DNA from: Streptomyces seoulensis | GTDB lineage: Bacteria; Actinomycetota; Actinomycetes; Streptomycetales; Streptomycetaceae | Direction: 5' to 3' | DNA length: 64,000 bases | Assembly (NCBI GenBank): GCA_013364255.1 | Contig: CP054936.1 | Coordinates: 7,830,353 to 7,894,352 of the forward strand | Part shown: piece by piece, positions 53,231-61,324 of the stretch | Numbering within the stretch: the first letter of the stretch is position 1 | Layout of the letters: each line of letters starts with the position of its first letter | Position numbers and translations under genes: made by a program | The notes under the pieces: model-generated | Databases searched by the model: none | What the model saw: only the letters and a program-made list of their open reading frames with translations | Told to the model about the DNA's origin: nothing

Positions 53231-54353
53231 AGTGCTGCTCCGCGGAAGTTCGTGGAGGGTTGTTGATCGGGCGGGCCTTGAGTGGGGTGCCCTCGTAGGT
53301 CCATCGGTAGGGCTTGGCGGTCTCGTTGTGCCTGATCACGTATGCCTCCAGCTTGTCGATCAGGTCGTCGCGGCTGGCGAAGTCACCGTGCCGCACGATC
53401 CGGCGGGTCAGCGCGGAGTAGAACAACTCGCCCTGGTTGAGCCAGGAGGCGTGCGGCGGGGTCCAGAGGACGTGCCGGCGCGGGTGGGCGGCCGGCCACG
53501 CCTTGGTGTGTCTGGCCGTGTGGGAGGAACCGTTGTCGAGCACGACGTGGATCTCCTTGCCGGGTGCGATCGCCTGGTCGAGCCGGTCCAGGAAGGCGGT
53601 GAAGGTCACCGCATCGTTGCGGGCGATCACCTCGGTGAGAACCTCACCGCTGCAAGTGTCGAGCGCGGCGACGAGGGAAGCCGTGCCGTGGCGCCGGTAC
53701 TCGAACTCCTGCCTGACCGGTTCGCCGGGACGCGCGGGATGCCCGGGATGGCGGCGTGAGCGGGCGGCGATCGCGGTCTTCTCGTCGATCGAGAGCACCA
53801 CCGCGCCCTTGGGCGGATCCAGGTAGAGGGCACACACCTTGGCGGCCCGCTGCCAGAAGTCGGGAGTGTCCCGGCGGGTCAGCCAGCTGCGGACCTTGTG
53901 CGGCTTCAGGTCCAGGTCGGCCAGAATCCGGCCGACCTGGGAGGCGGAGATCGGCGCGAAGCACCTGCCGGCCACCCGCTGGGCGATGGCCCGGTGCGAC
54001 CAGGTCGACTCCGGATGCGGCGGCATGCTGGGGGCGGTGGCCACGATCGCCACGCGAACCTCGGGCCCATAGGCCCTCGGCCGGCCCGAGCGTTCGGCGT
54101 CCCGCAAGCCGTCCGGTCCCAGGGCGGCGAACCGCCCGCGCCACTTGCGCACCGTGTTCACGCCGACGTCCAACTCCCGGGCGATCGCGCCGTTGGCGGG
54201 CCCGTCCGCCGCCGCGAGCACGATCCGGGCCCGCAGCACCGCCCGTACCTCGGACTTCGCCGAGGCCACCGTTCTCACCAGCCGCTCGCGCGCCTCCGCC
54301 TCCAACACCACCGCAACCGCCGTCCCCGCCCGTCGCCCGTCACGCACGGCCAA
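53229..54353 (-). CDS. IS630-family transposase
   Basis: 374-residue DDE transposase that appears intact. HTH region: ANGAIARELDVGVNTVRKWRG; linker GLRDAERSGRPRAYGPEVR; catalytic core VVLSIDEKTAIAAR (first Asp), EIHVVLDNGSSHTARH (second Asp) and TPPHASWLNQGELFYSALTR (Glu). It reads into the left terminal repeat, where its TAG stop lies. The start at 54353 faces the passenger gene start at 54395, so one 41-base spacer holds both promoters. Confidence 0.9.
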   Translation of the reverse strand: MAVRDGRRAGTAVAVVLEAEARERLVRTVASAKSEVRAVLRARIVLAAADGPANGAIARELDVGVNTVRKWRGRFAALGPDGLRDAERSGRPRAYGPEVRVAIVATAPSMPPHPESTWSHRAIAQRVAGRCFAPISASQVGRILADLDLKPHKVRSWLTRRDTPDFWQRAAKVCALYLDPPKGAVVLSIDEKTAIAARSRRHPGHPARPGEPVRQEFEYRRHGTASLVAALDTCSGEVLTEVIARNDAVTFTAFLDRLDQAIAPGKEIHVVLDNGSSHTARHTKAWPAAHPRRHVLWTPPHASWLNQGELFYSALTRRIVRHGDFASRDDLIDKLEAYVIRHNETAKPYRWTYEGTPLKARPINNPPRTSAEQH

Positions 54354-54394
54354 CGATCATGGCGGGTCACCGCCGCACCCGGCAGGATGGGCCC

Positions 54395-55273
54395 GTGCCG
54401 AAGAACCCGCCGGAATCGATGCAGCACCACCTGCGCCAGCGCCTGAACCGCCACGCCCGCGGACGCTGGCCGCAGGTGGACGCCATCGCGGTCCGCTTCC
54501 GTACCGGATTCGCCTACGTCGCCGCCGAGTTGCCCGACGGGCACAGCCTGCCACTGTGCCGCCTGCGCTTCGCCGGCGTACTACACACCTGGGGATTTGC
54601 CCTTTACCTGGCCAGCAGCGATAGCTACCGCGACAACTTCCTGCCCAGCGGGCTACCGGCCGGCTCCCCGGAGGAGGCCCTCGACTGCGCAGGCGACCTC
54701 TACCTCAACGCTCCAGCGCCAGCCATCCGGGTTCCGGCAGGACTCGTCGTCCTCGTCGGCCCACCAGCCTCGGGCAAGAGCAGCTTCGTTCGGGCACTGA
54801 TCGCGCGCGGGCAGATCGACGTGGAAGCCGTGGTGTCCAGCGACGAGATCCGCGCGGAGCTTTTCGGCGCCTCACCCGACGAAGCGGAATCCGATGCGGC
54901 GGATGCACAGATCTTCGAGGAACGTGACCGCAGGATCGTCGCCCGGCTCGCCACCGGACACAGCGCGGTCGCCGAGTCGACGAACGTCACGCCGCAGGCA
55001 CGCGCACGACTCATCGCCATCGCCAGGCGCTTCAACGCCCCAGTGACCATGCTGCGATTCAACCCGGACGTCACCGACCTCCTCCAGCAGTACACCGAGC
55101 GAGGCCGCACCGACCTCACCGCCACGGACATCCGCGCCTACGCCGCCATCATGACCCGGGACGCCGGTGCCGACCAGCTCCGCTCCGAGGGCGCAACTAC
55201 CGTCCACGATGTCCCCGGACGTCGCCAAGCGAGCACGCCCGCCGAAGCCGCCGCGTACTTCTCATTCGCCTGA
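54395..55273 (+). CDS. P-loop AAA/kinase-like protein carried by the IS630 element
   Basis: 292-residue protein. The N-terminal half (1-110) has no recognised fold (HARGRWPQVDAIAVRFRTGF, LHTWGFALYLASSDSYRDNF). The C-terminal half is a polynucleotide-kinase-like AAA_33 domain: Walker A GPPASGKSS (about 122-130), then SSDEIRAELFGASPDE, AESTNVTPQARARLIAIARR and LRFNPDVTDLLQQY. The GTG at 54395 has AGGATGG upstream; an ATG at 54419 is an alternative. It lies wholly inside the element and would move with it. It could modify nucleic acid or be cargo unrelated to transposition. Confidence 0.75.
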   Translation: MPKNPPESMQHHLRQRLNRHARGRWPQVDAIAVRFRTGFAYVAAELPDGHSLPLCRLRFAGVLHTWGFALYLASSDSYRDNFLPSGLPAGSPEEALDCAGDLYLNAPAPAIRVPAGLVVLVGPPASGKSSFVRALIARGQIDVEAVVSSDEIRAELFGASPDEAESDAADAQIFEERDRRIVARLATGHSAVAESTNVTPQARARLIAIARRFNAPVTMLRFNPDVTDLLQQYTERGRTDLTATDIRAYAAIMTRDAGADQLRSEGATTVHDVPGRRQASTPAEAAAYFSFA

Positions 55274-55336
55274 CACATTCGCCGTGTCCAGACCAGCTTC
55301 CAACACCCCTCCACGAACTCCAGCGAAGCAGCACTA

Positions 55337-55830
55337 GGAGAGGTCCTTCGGGACGATGGGCCCGAGCCCGACGAGCCGTCGCGCCCAGAGGGCGCCCCGG
55401 AGAGCGGGCCGGTGCTGCCGGACACGCTGGACGGGAAGATCGCCTACCTGTTGCGGCAGCTGCCGCGCCGCCTGTCGGACGCCGAGATCGCCGAGCGGGG
55501 GAACCGGGCCGGCACGCAGATCCTCACGGAGGATCTGGTGCGCGAGTTGAGGACGGGCGCGGTGGCGACTGCCTCCGACGACGTCCTCGATGCCCTCGCG
55601 GAGGTGTTGGAGACCACAGCGATCCTCTTCAAGTCCAGCGATCCGGGCGTGCGGCAGGTCATCGCGGAGACCATGGTCCTCAAGGGCCGGGTTGCCGAGA
55701 TCGCGGCCCGTGGCGGCGAGGAGCAGGGCCTGTCGGCGGAACTGCTGGCCTTCATCAACAAGGAGGTCGCCAAGGCCCGCGCCGAGGCCGCCGGCGATGG
55801 GGACCACTCCGCCTCCAGCCGGCCCCCGGC
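55337..55830 (+). pseudogene. XRE-family regulator, 3' part, separated by IS630
   Basis: The frame continues the regulator interrupted at 53230: KIAYLLRQLPRRLSDAEIAE, ILTEDLVRELRTGAVATASD, DVLDALAEVLETTAILFKSS, VLKGRVAEIAARGGEEQGLS, ELLAFINKEVAKARAEAAGD. This is the usual second, EspR-like half of Streptomyces XRE regulators. The natural stop is not evident; the frame stays open over the antisense Nudix gene to 56530. Confidence 0.65.
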
Positions 55831-55891
55831 ACTCTGCCGAGTGTCGTGCGGCCCACTGGCCGCCCGGGAGGGGCGGCCAGGCCGGGATTGC

Positions 55892-56335
55892 TCACAGGCG
55901 TACGGACACGTACGCGGTGCGTCCGTCGGCGTGTGCGAGGAGTGCCTGCCGCCAGACCTCGTCCAGATGCGGCGGAATCAGCCCGTCAGGCATGGCGCCG
56001 GGGGAGTGGAAGGCATACTCGCTCAGCTCACTCTCCTGCAAGGCGATCGAAGCCTGGTCGCTGGGGTTGAGGGTGCCGCCGTCGAAGACGTACAGGACCT
56101 GCCCGCCCCGGCCGGCCATGCTGATCCAGGCATGGACCAGCAGGCGGCCGATGGGCGGTGCGATGCCCAGTTCCTCGTGCACCTCGCGGACGGCGGCGTC
56201 GAGCGGCGTCTCGCCCTGGTCGACGTCCACGGCGCCACCGGGCAGATTCCAGTACTCCTTGTAGGTCGGGTTGACGACGAGGACCTCGCCGTCCCGGTTG
56301 AAGAAAAGGGCGGCAGCGGAAGCGGTCAGAGTCAT
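55892..56335 (-). CDS. Nudix hydrolase
   Basis: 147-residue Nudix pyrophosphohydrolase. The Nudix box is GGAVDVDQGETPLDAAVREV followed by HEELGI, with Glu and REVHEE metal ligands intact. It is preceded by VLVVNPTYKEYWNLPGG. The ATG at 56335 lies one base after a TGA that ends an upstream frame, so it was probably translated from a two-gene operon whose first gene is now a fragment. Substrate unknown. Confidence 0.88.
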   Translation of the reverse strand: MTLTASAAALFFNRDGEVLVVNPTYKEYWNLPGGAVDVDQGETPLDAAVREVHEELGIAPPIGRLLVHAWISMAGRGGQVLYVFDGGTLNPSDQASIALQESELSEYAFHSPGAMPDGLIPPHLDEVWRQALLAHADGRTAYVSVRL

Positions 56336-56336
56336 C

Positions 56337-56576
56337 TCATACCTTTGCGGTCGTGGAAGCGGGAACCGGAGCCAGCGCCTCAAGGATCGCCCCGGTGTGC
56401 GAGCCGGCCCCGCGGTACGCGCGGGAAACCCGGCAAAGCCATGCGACTTCGGAGGCGAAGTCGGTGCCGGAGGTGTGGAAGGCGGCCGGCACACCCGCCG
56501 GAGCGTCCACTGCGGCGAGCGCGGTCTTGAGCCAGTACGCCTCGGCGACCGCTTCGGCGCCGTTCCGCTGCCGTGA
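56337..56576 (-). pseudogene. 3' fragment of an unknown gene upstream of the Nudix gene
   Basis: A frame of 79 codons with normal Streptomyces codon use but no start (NGAEAVAEAYWLKTALAAVD, FHTSGTDFASEVAWLCRVSR, GAGSHTGAILEALAPV) ends in TGA directly before the Nudix ATG. The 5' part is missing; an in-frame stop precedes it at 56577-56579. I do not recognise the family. Confidence 0.5.
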
Positions 56577-56664
56577 TCACTCCAGCCACAGCGGGATCCT
56601 CTCAGGGCGAACCACGCCCTGATTGTTCACATCACCAGCGCGGCATGCCGCGTCGACGCGACGC

Positions 56665-56976
56665 TCAGGTCGTATCGCGCTTCGCGCCCGACGGAGAGGG
56701 CTGTTGCCCGTCGCGGCTCTCCGCGGTGAAGGCGTCGCGGCGAGCGAGGGTCACCGACAGAGGCAGGCCCAGGCGCTCGGCTGCACGGCGCCGGACACGC
56801 ACCTGAGCTCGAGTCCGGGGCCGGAAGGAGGGAAGCGGCGAGCAGCCGCAGCCAGGGCGGTGATCGTAGGTCAGCCCCTCCGCGAGCACGGTCGCAACTA
56901 CGGACCATGCCTTCGTGTCGCGTCGCCGGGGCGCGGCGAAGTCGTAGCCGGCGAAGACGAGCGCGTGGTAGCACAT
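56665..56976 (-). CDS. hypothetical protein
   Basis: 103-residue frame from ATG 56976 (MCYHALVFAGYDFAAPRRRD, AWSVVATVLAEGLTYDHRPG, RRAAERLGLPLSVTLARRDA). Composition is ordinary, with a Cys-rich turn (GCGCSPL). No family recognised and no clear leader. It lies at the decayed edge of the accessory region and may be a fragment. Confidence 0.4.
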   Translation of the reverse strand: MCYHALVFAGYDFAAPRRRDTKAWSVVATVLAEGLTYDHRPGCGCSPLPSFRPRTRAQVRVRRRAAERLGLPLSVTLARRDAFTAESRDGQQPSPSGAKRDTT

Positions 56977-57070
56977 AGTCGGACAGGGTACGCACCGTCC
57001 GTGGCGGGCCCAACCGGATGCCTGGTGCCCGATCTGGCCAGTCGGCCGCCCAGTCAGTGCTGCCGGACCA

Positions 57071-57185
57071 TGGATGAAGGGGTCGCGGTTCGGGGAGGTG
57101 AAGGGGTACGACGCGGCTCCGCTGCCCGCCCCCGAGCTGCCGCCGACACCTCTGAAGCCCCGGGGCAAGGCTTGCTGAGCCGGCG
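57071..57185 (+). repeat. right copy of the 115-bp direct repeat (pirin 3' end)
   Basis: It reads WMKGSRFGEVKGYDAAPLPA then PELPPTPLKPRGKAC and TGA, in the pirin frame, against the left copy's ARFG..DDD..RGRAR. Differences preserve the reading frame, so this is a diverged allele of the pirin C-terminus, not random decay. Nothing else of pirin is present. Confidence 0.9.
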
Positions 57186-57293
57186 GGGCCCGACCCCGCG
57201 TAGGACCGCCCCGGGTCGAACCGTCACCGGCCCTCCTTGGAGCACGTCTGTGCACGGCCGATGTCACCCCGGCGGTGGCCCTCGGCCCCGCGG

Positions 57294-57557
57294 CTAATGC
57301 CCCGCGGCCTCCCGCAGGGCACGGGCGACGGCCCGGTCGTCGTCGAGGGCGCTCATCCGGACGGGGTCCCGCTCGTCGTCCAGGACCACGGCGCGGACCA
57401 CCGCTCCGACGGCCGCCTGCTGGTCACCGTCCGGCCAGCGCGGGTCCTTCGCGTTGTCGATCAGGCCCGCGGTGCCGTCCGGGAGCACCACGTCCAGCCC
57501 CCAGGGCCGTACCGCGAGCACACGGACGTCGTACTCCTGATGGAGTGTCGAGGGCAT
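57294..57557 (-). CDS. small S1-like RNA-binding-fold protein
   Basis: 87-residue protein with an S1/OB-like pattern (YDVRVLAVRPWGLDVVLPDG, TAGLIDNAKDPRW, VGAVVRAVVLDDERDPVRMS). The ATG at 57557 has GGAGG seven bases upstream. A frame ending at 57572 just upstream on the same strand is the 3' tail of another gene. Function unknown. Confidence 0.7.
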   Translation of the reverse strand: MPSTLHQEYDVRVLAVRPWGLDVVLPDGTAGLIDNAKDPRWPDGDQQAAVGAVVRAVVLDDERDPVRMSALDDDRAVARALREAAGH

Positions 57558-57571
57558 GGCACTCAGCCTCC

Positions 57572-57738
57572 TCATGGCTTGGGTATCCAGGCGCGGGCGG
57601 CGGGCAGGACGTTGAAGTCTGCCAGTCTGCTGTAGTCGATCTCCCACTCGATCCTGGGGCTCCCGTTCGGGGCCGAGCTGCCGAAGGCGGCGTCGAAGCC
57701 GTGGGGGAGACCGCGCTGACGTGAAGAGCGGCCGCTGA
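57572..57738 (-). pseudogene. 3' remnant of an unrecognised gene
   Basis: About 55 codons without a start (RGLPHGFDAAFGSSAPNGSP, RIEWEIDYSRLADFNVLPAA, RAWIPKP) end in a TGA immediately upstream of the S1-like gene. Codon use looks real. It may be the tip of a secreted or toxin-like protein, but I cannot assign it. Confidence 0.4.
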
Positions 57739-57887
57739 TCGGTCAGGGGCGGGCCCCGGCCCAACACCGTGCGGGTCGGGGCCCGGTGGGCGGAGTCGGG
57801 GGCGGAATCCGGGCGTCTCCACGAGTATGTCGTGAGCACGTCCGTGCGCCGCGCGGGGCCGATGCGATCCGGGGAGAGAGGTACGGC

Positions 57888-59687
57888 ATGAAGCTTCGAG
57901 GCGACCGCCCGCCGGGAACCGTTCCCTTACCCACGCTCACGGGGTGGGGCGCCGCCGCGCTGGCCGCGGGGCTGGGCGGCTGCTGGGCGTACGCCCGGAT
58001 CGGCGCCGAGCCCGCCGACCTGGCGAGGGACCTCTGCGTGGGGTGGGCCTTCGCCGGCTCCGGACTGGTGGCGTGGGCCAGGCGCCCGGCGAACCGCACC
58101 GGCCCCCTCATGCTCGCCGAGGGACTGACCTGGTTCCTCGGCAACCTCCAGGGGACGCCCGTCCCCCTGCTCTTCACCCTCGGCGCCTGGGGCGAAGCCC
58201 TCAACCTGGCTGTTCTCGCCCACCTGTTGCTGGTCTTCCCCGACGGGCGGGCCGGCGGCGCGGGCGAGCGCCGCCTCATCGCCGCCGGATACCTGCTGGT
58301 GGCCGTGGGCGGCCTGATCCGCGTGCTGCTGTACGACCCGGCGGCGGACAGCTCGGCGAGCTACCTCACCTGCACGGACTGCGGGCCGAACGCGTTCCTC
58401 GTACGGCACGACGCGGACCTCTTCGGCGCCGTGGACCTGGTCTACCGGTGGGCCGGTGTGGCCCTCACCGTCCTGGTGGCCCTCAGGATGGTCCAGCGGT
58501 GGCGTGCGGCGAGCCCGGCCCGGCGCCGGGTCCTCCTGCCGTCCTGGGTCGCGGTCGGACTGTCCCTCGCCTTCGTGGGCTGGGAGATGCTGTATCTGCT
58601 GATGCCCCGGCTCCTGGGCGGGGCCGACGCCGTGCTCGCCCTGCCCTCGGATCTCACCGAGGTGGCCGTGCCGGTCGTCTTCCTGGTGAGTCTGCTGCGG
58701 ATGCGGCTCCGGCGCGCCTCCGTCGGCGACCTCCTCGTGGCCGTCGGCCGGACGCCCACGGCACACGATCTCCAGGACACCCTGCGCCGCACCCTGGGCG
58801 ACCCGACGCTGGTCCTGGGCCTGCGCACCGGCGCGGGCCACGCCGACCCCGACGGGCGACCGCTGCCGGCGTCCCGCGCACCGGACCGGGACGTGACGCC
58901 GGCGGGGACGGACCAGGACGCCGGCGCCGTCCTGGTCCACGACAGCGCGCTCGCCGAGGACCCCGCACTGCTGGCCGCGGCCTGCGCCGTCGTCAGGCTG
59001 TGGCGACGCAACGCGCTGCTGCGCGCCCAGGCCGAGGAGCAGGCCCGCGCGGCCCGTACGGCGCCCGGCCGCCTGCTGCGCACCGTCGACGAGGAACGCC
59101 GGCGGCTGGAGCGGGACTTGCACGACGGCGCCCAGACCCGCCTGGTGTACACCCTGATGACGCTGCGCCGCCTGGACGCGGGACTGCCCAGCGGCGTCGA
59201 CCCGGCCCTGCGGCGCACCGTCACCGAGGTCGAGGGAAGCCTGCGCCAGGCGCTGGAAGAGCTGCGCGACCTCGCCCGGGGCATCCATCCCGAGGTGCTC
59301 GGCCGGGCGGGGATCGGACCGGCGCTGACGTCGCTCGCCGAGCAGTGCCCGGTGCCCGTCACGGTCGAGGCGGAGCCCGGCCGCTACCCCCCGCTCGTCG
59401 AGAGCACCGCCTACTTCGTGGTGAGCGAGGCCCTCGCCAACGCCGTCAAGCACGCCGCCGCCCGGCGCATCGAGGTGCGCGCCCGACGCAGCGGGGCCCG
59501 CCTGGTCGTGGAGGTGGCGGACGACGGCGTCGGCGGCGTGGCCGATCCCGCGACCGGTGCGGCCGCCGGCGGCGGCACCGGACTGACCGGCCTCGTCGAG
59601 CGGGTGGCCGCGGTGTGCGGCTCGCTGGAGGTCGACAGTCCCGAGGGGCGGGGCACCCGGATCCGGGTGGAGCTGCCGTGCGCGTGA
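57888..59687 (+). CDS. two-component sensor histidine kinase, large membrane type
   Basis: 599-residue kinase. About eight membrane helices occupy residues 18-270. A cytoplasmic linker is followed by a HisKA_3 domain with the phospho-acceptor His in RRRLERDLHDGAQTRLVYTL and an HATPase domain (VVSEALANAVKHAAARRIEV, GGTGLTGLVERVAAVCGSLE). The ATG at 57888 has GAGAGAGG upstream. Its stop overlaps the response-regulator start. Confidence 0.9.
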   Translation: MKLRGDRPPGTVPLPTLTGWGAAALAAGLGGCWAYARIGAEPADLARDLCVGWAFAGSGLVAWARRPANRTGPLMLAEGLTWFLGNLQGTPVPLLFTLGAWGEALNLAVLAHLLLVFPDGRAGGAGERRLIAAGYLLVAVGGLIRVLLYDPAADSSASYLTCTDCGPNAFLVRHDADLFGAVDLVYRWAGVALTVLVALRMVQRWRAASPARRRVLLPSWVAVGLSLAFVGWEMLYLLMPRLLGGADAVLALPSDLTEVAVPVVFLVSLLRMRLRRASVGDLLVAVGRTPTAHDLQDTLRRTLGDPTLVLGLRTGAGHADPDGRPLPASRAPDRDVTPAGTDQDAGAVLVHDSALAEDPALLAAACAVVRLWRRNALLRAQAEEQARAARTAPGRLLRTVDEERRRLERDLHDGAQTRLVYTLMTLRRLDAGLPSGVDPALRRTVTEVEGSLRQALEELRDLARGIHPEVLGRAGIGPALTSLAEQCPVPVTVEAEPGRYPPLVESTAYFVVSEALANAVKHAAARRIEVRARRSGARLVVEVADDGVGGVADPATGAAAGGGTGLTGLVERVAAVCGSLEVDSPEGRGTRIRVELPCA

Positions 59688-60322
59688 TCGTCGCCGAGGA
59701 CTCCGTGCTCCTGCGCATGGGACTGGTACGGCTGCTGGAGGAGCGCGGCATCGACGTGGTCGCCGAGACCGGAACGGCCCGGGGACTGCTCGAACTGGTC
59801 GAGGCCAAGCGGCCGGACGCGGTGCTGCTCGACGTCCGCATGCCGCCGACCTACACGGACGAGGGAGTGCGCGCGGCGGAGGCGGTGCTCGCCCGCCGGT
59901 CGGGCACCGGCGTGCTGCTGTTGACGCAGTACGTCGAGACGAGCGCGGCCGTCCAGGTGCTCGCCCGCAGCCCCGAGGGGTTCGGCTACCTCCTCAAGGA
60001 CCGGGTCGCCGATCCGGACGAGCTGTGCACCGCCCTGAAACGGGTCGCGGCCGGCGAGTCGGCGCTCGATCCGGACATCGTCGTCCGGCTGCTGCGCAGA
60101 CGCCGCACCCAGGGCGCGCTGGACCAGCTCACCGACCGGGAGGGGCAAGTGCTGGCCCTGATGGCGGAAGGCTGGTCGAACGACGAGATCAGCCGGCGTC
60201 TGCGGGTCGGCGCGAAGACGCTGGAGACCCACATCCGCAGTGTCTTCACCAAGCTGGGGCTCGAACCGGACGCCGGGGCGAACCGCCGTGTCCTCGCCGT
60301 GCTGAGGTATCTGCGCGCGTGA
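59678..60322 (+). CDS. LuxR-type response regulator
   Basis: 214-residue response regulator paired with the kinase at 57888. The GTG at 59678 (VRVIVAEDSVLLRMG) overlaps the kinase by 10 bases; a second GTG at 59684 is possible. Phospho-acceptor Asp in VLLDVRMPPTYTDEG; Lys in YLLKDRVADPDEL; HTH LTDREGQVLALMAEGWSNDE, RVGAKTLETHIRSVFTKLGL. The 'MPPTYTDEG' form is typical of the LnrK / Streptomyces NarL subgroup. Confidence 0.92.
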   Translation: MRVIVAEDSVLLRMGLVRLLEERGIDVVAETGTARGLLELVEAKRPDAVLLDVRMPPTYTDEGVRAAEAVLARRSGTGVLLLTQYVETSAAVQVLARSPEGFGYLLKDRVADPDELCTALKRVAAGESALDPDIVVRLLRRRRTQGALDQLTDREGQVLALMAEGWSNDEISRRLRVGAKTLETHIRSVFTKLGLEPDAGANRRVLAVLRYLRA

Positions 60323-60327
60323 CGGCC

Positions 60328-60357
60328 CCAGGGGGCGCCGGCCGTGGCGCCCCCTGG
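60328..60357. terminator. bidirectional terminator between convergent genes
   Basis: A 12-bp perfect stem (60328-60339 with 60346-60357) with a 6-base loop lies between the response-regulator stop and the transpeptidase-like gene stop. Confidence 0.85.
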
Positions 60358-60364
60358 TCCTTCC

Positions 60365-61030
60365 TCAGGAGACGTACAGCTTGGTCGGCTTGGGGTAGTT
60401 GGAGCGGTACCCCTTGAGCTCGCGGATGTCGGACGGCTTGAGCTTGATGCAGCCGTTGGACTTGTAGTCGCTGTCGCCGTCCCAGCGGTACGGGCTGTCA
60501 CCGCCGGTACGGGGACCCTGGGTGCCGTTGGGCCGCATCTCGCTGTGGATGAAGAGTTCCGTGCGGTTGGTGCCGCTGTGGCACTTGTGGTTGCTCAGCA
60601 GCCAGGAGATGCCGTTCACCCCGTGGGAGCCGCCGTTGTGGGCGCTGTAGAAGGCCTTGATGCCGTACGTGCCGTTCGGCAGCCAGCCCTTGTTGCGGGC
60701 GCAGGTGTTGGTGCTGCCGTTGCCCGAGCCGGCGCGCCAGCTGTCGACCGTGAAGCTGTGCGTGCGGCCGTCGCCGCCCTGCTGCACGTACACCAGGCTG
60801 AGCCGGGACTTCGACGGGTTCTTGGAGTTCTTCTTGAACCACAGGTACGTGGAGGTCTTGGCGGCGGCCGAGACCTGACCGCCGCCGGAGTGCGCGGCGG
60901 TGGCGGCGGCCGTCTTCGCGGCGAGCGGCGCCGAGGGTTCGGCTGCCACCGCGTCGAGGGCCGAGCCGGACAGGATCAGTCCGGCGGCCGCCATGGTGAC
61001 GGCGTACCTGAAGCGCTTGGCGTGATGCAT
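60365..61030 (-). CDS. secreted L,D-transpeptidase-like (DUF2778/YkuD-type) protein
   Basis: 221-residue secreted protein. Signal peptide residues 1-30 (FRYAVTMAAAGLILSGSALD). The mature part has TELFIHSEMRPNG and YKSNGCIKLKPSDIRELKGY, the spaced His and Ser-x-Gly-Cys of L,D-transpeptidases and related Tlde1-like enzymes. That suggests peptidoglycan cross-linking or editing. Three further Cys may form disulfides. The ATG at 61030 has AAGGGGGA upstream. The class is by pattern and not certain. Confidence 0.7.
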   Translation of the reverse strand: MHHAKRFRYAVTMAAAGLILSGSALDAVAAEPSAPLAAKTAAATAAHSGGGQVSAAAKTSTYLWFKKNSKNPSKSRLSLVYVQQGGDGRTHSFTVDSWRAGSGNGSTNTCARNKGWLPNGTYGIKAFYSAHNGGSHGVNGISWLLSNHKCHSGTNRTELFIHSEMRPNGTQGPRTGGDSPYRWDGDSDYKSNGCIKLKPSDIRELKGYRSNYPKPTKLYVS

Positions 61031-61324
61031 GGTGATGTCCCCCTTGATGTCCGTTGATGTCCGCCTTGATGTCCGTTGCGGAGTGAGCACCAAACTAGGA
61101 GCCCCGGCCGGCGCGCACATCGGGGCTAGCCCTGAGGCGTCCCGTCGCCGTTTGTCTCGACGGCGCCCGTGGGGAGGGGGACGGGCGGGCGCCAGGCCGG
61201 TGAGCGGCCGGGCGGCGATGCCCGAAGCAGGGGTGGAACGAAGCGGGTTGCTTTGGCAGGATCGCCCTGTCCCGCGGCGGTCCGTCGCCGCTGCCGGCCC
61301 CGGCGAGACCGACGAGGAGTGCCG

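Larger units (their letters stand above)
53229..55337 (-). mobile_element. IS630-family element with a passenger gene
   Basis: Terminal inverted repeats of 37 bp at 53229-53265 and 55301-55337 agree at about 33 positions (outer ends CTAGTGCTGCTCCG and CTAGTGCTGCTTCG). TA at 53230-53231 and 55335-55336 is the expected IS630 target duplication. Inside are a full transposase on the minus strand, whose last codons lie in the left repeat, and a divergent P-loop kinase-like gene that ends 28 bases before the right repeat. It is inserted in the XRE regulator gene. Confidence 0.85.

Noticed and set aside
57071..57185. Short coding gene of its own
   Set aside because: It matches only the C-terminal end of pirin and lacks a start or leader, so it is treated as a repeat and remnant.
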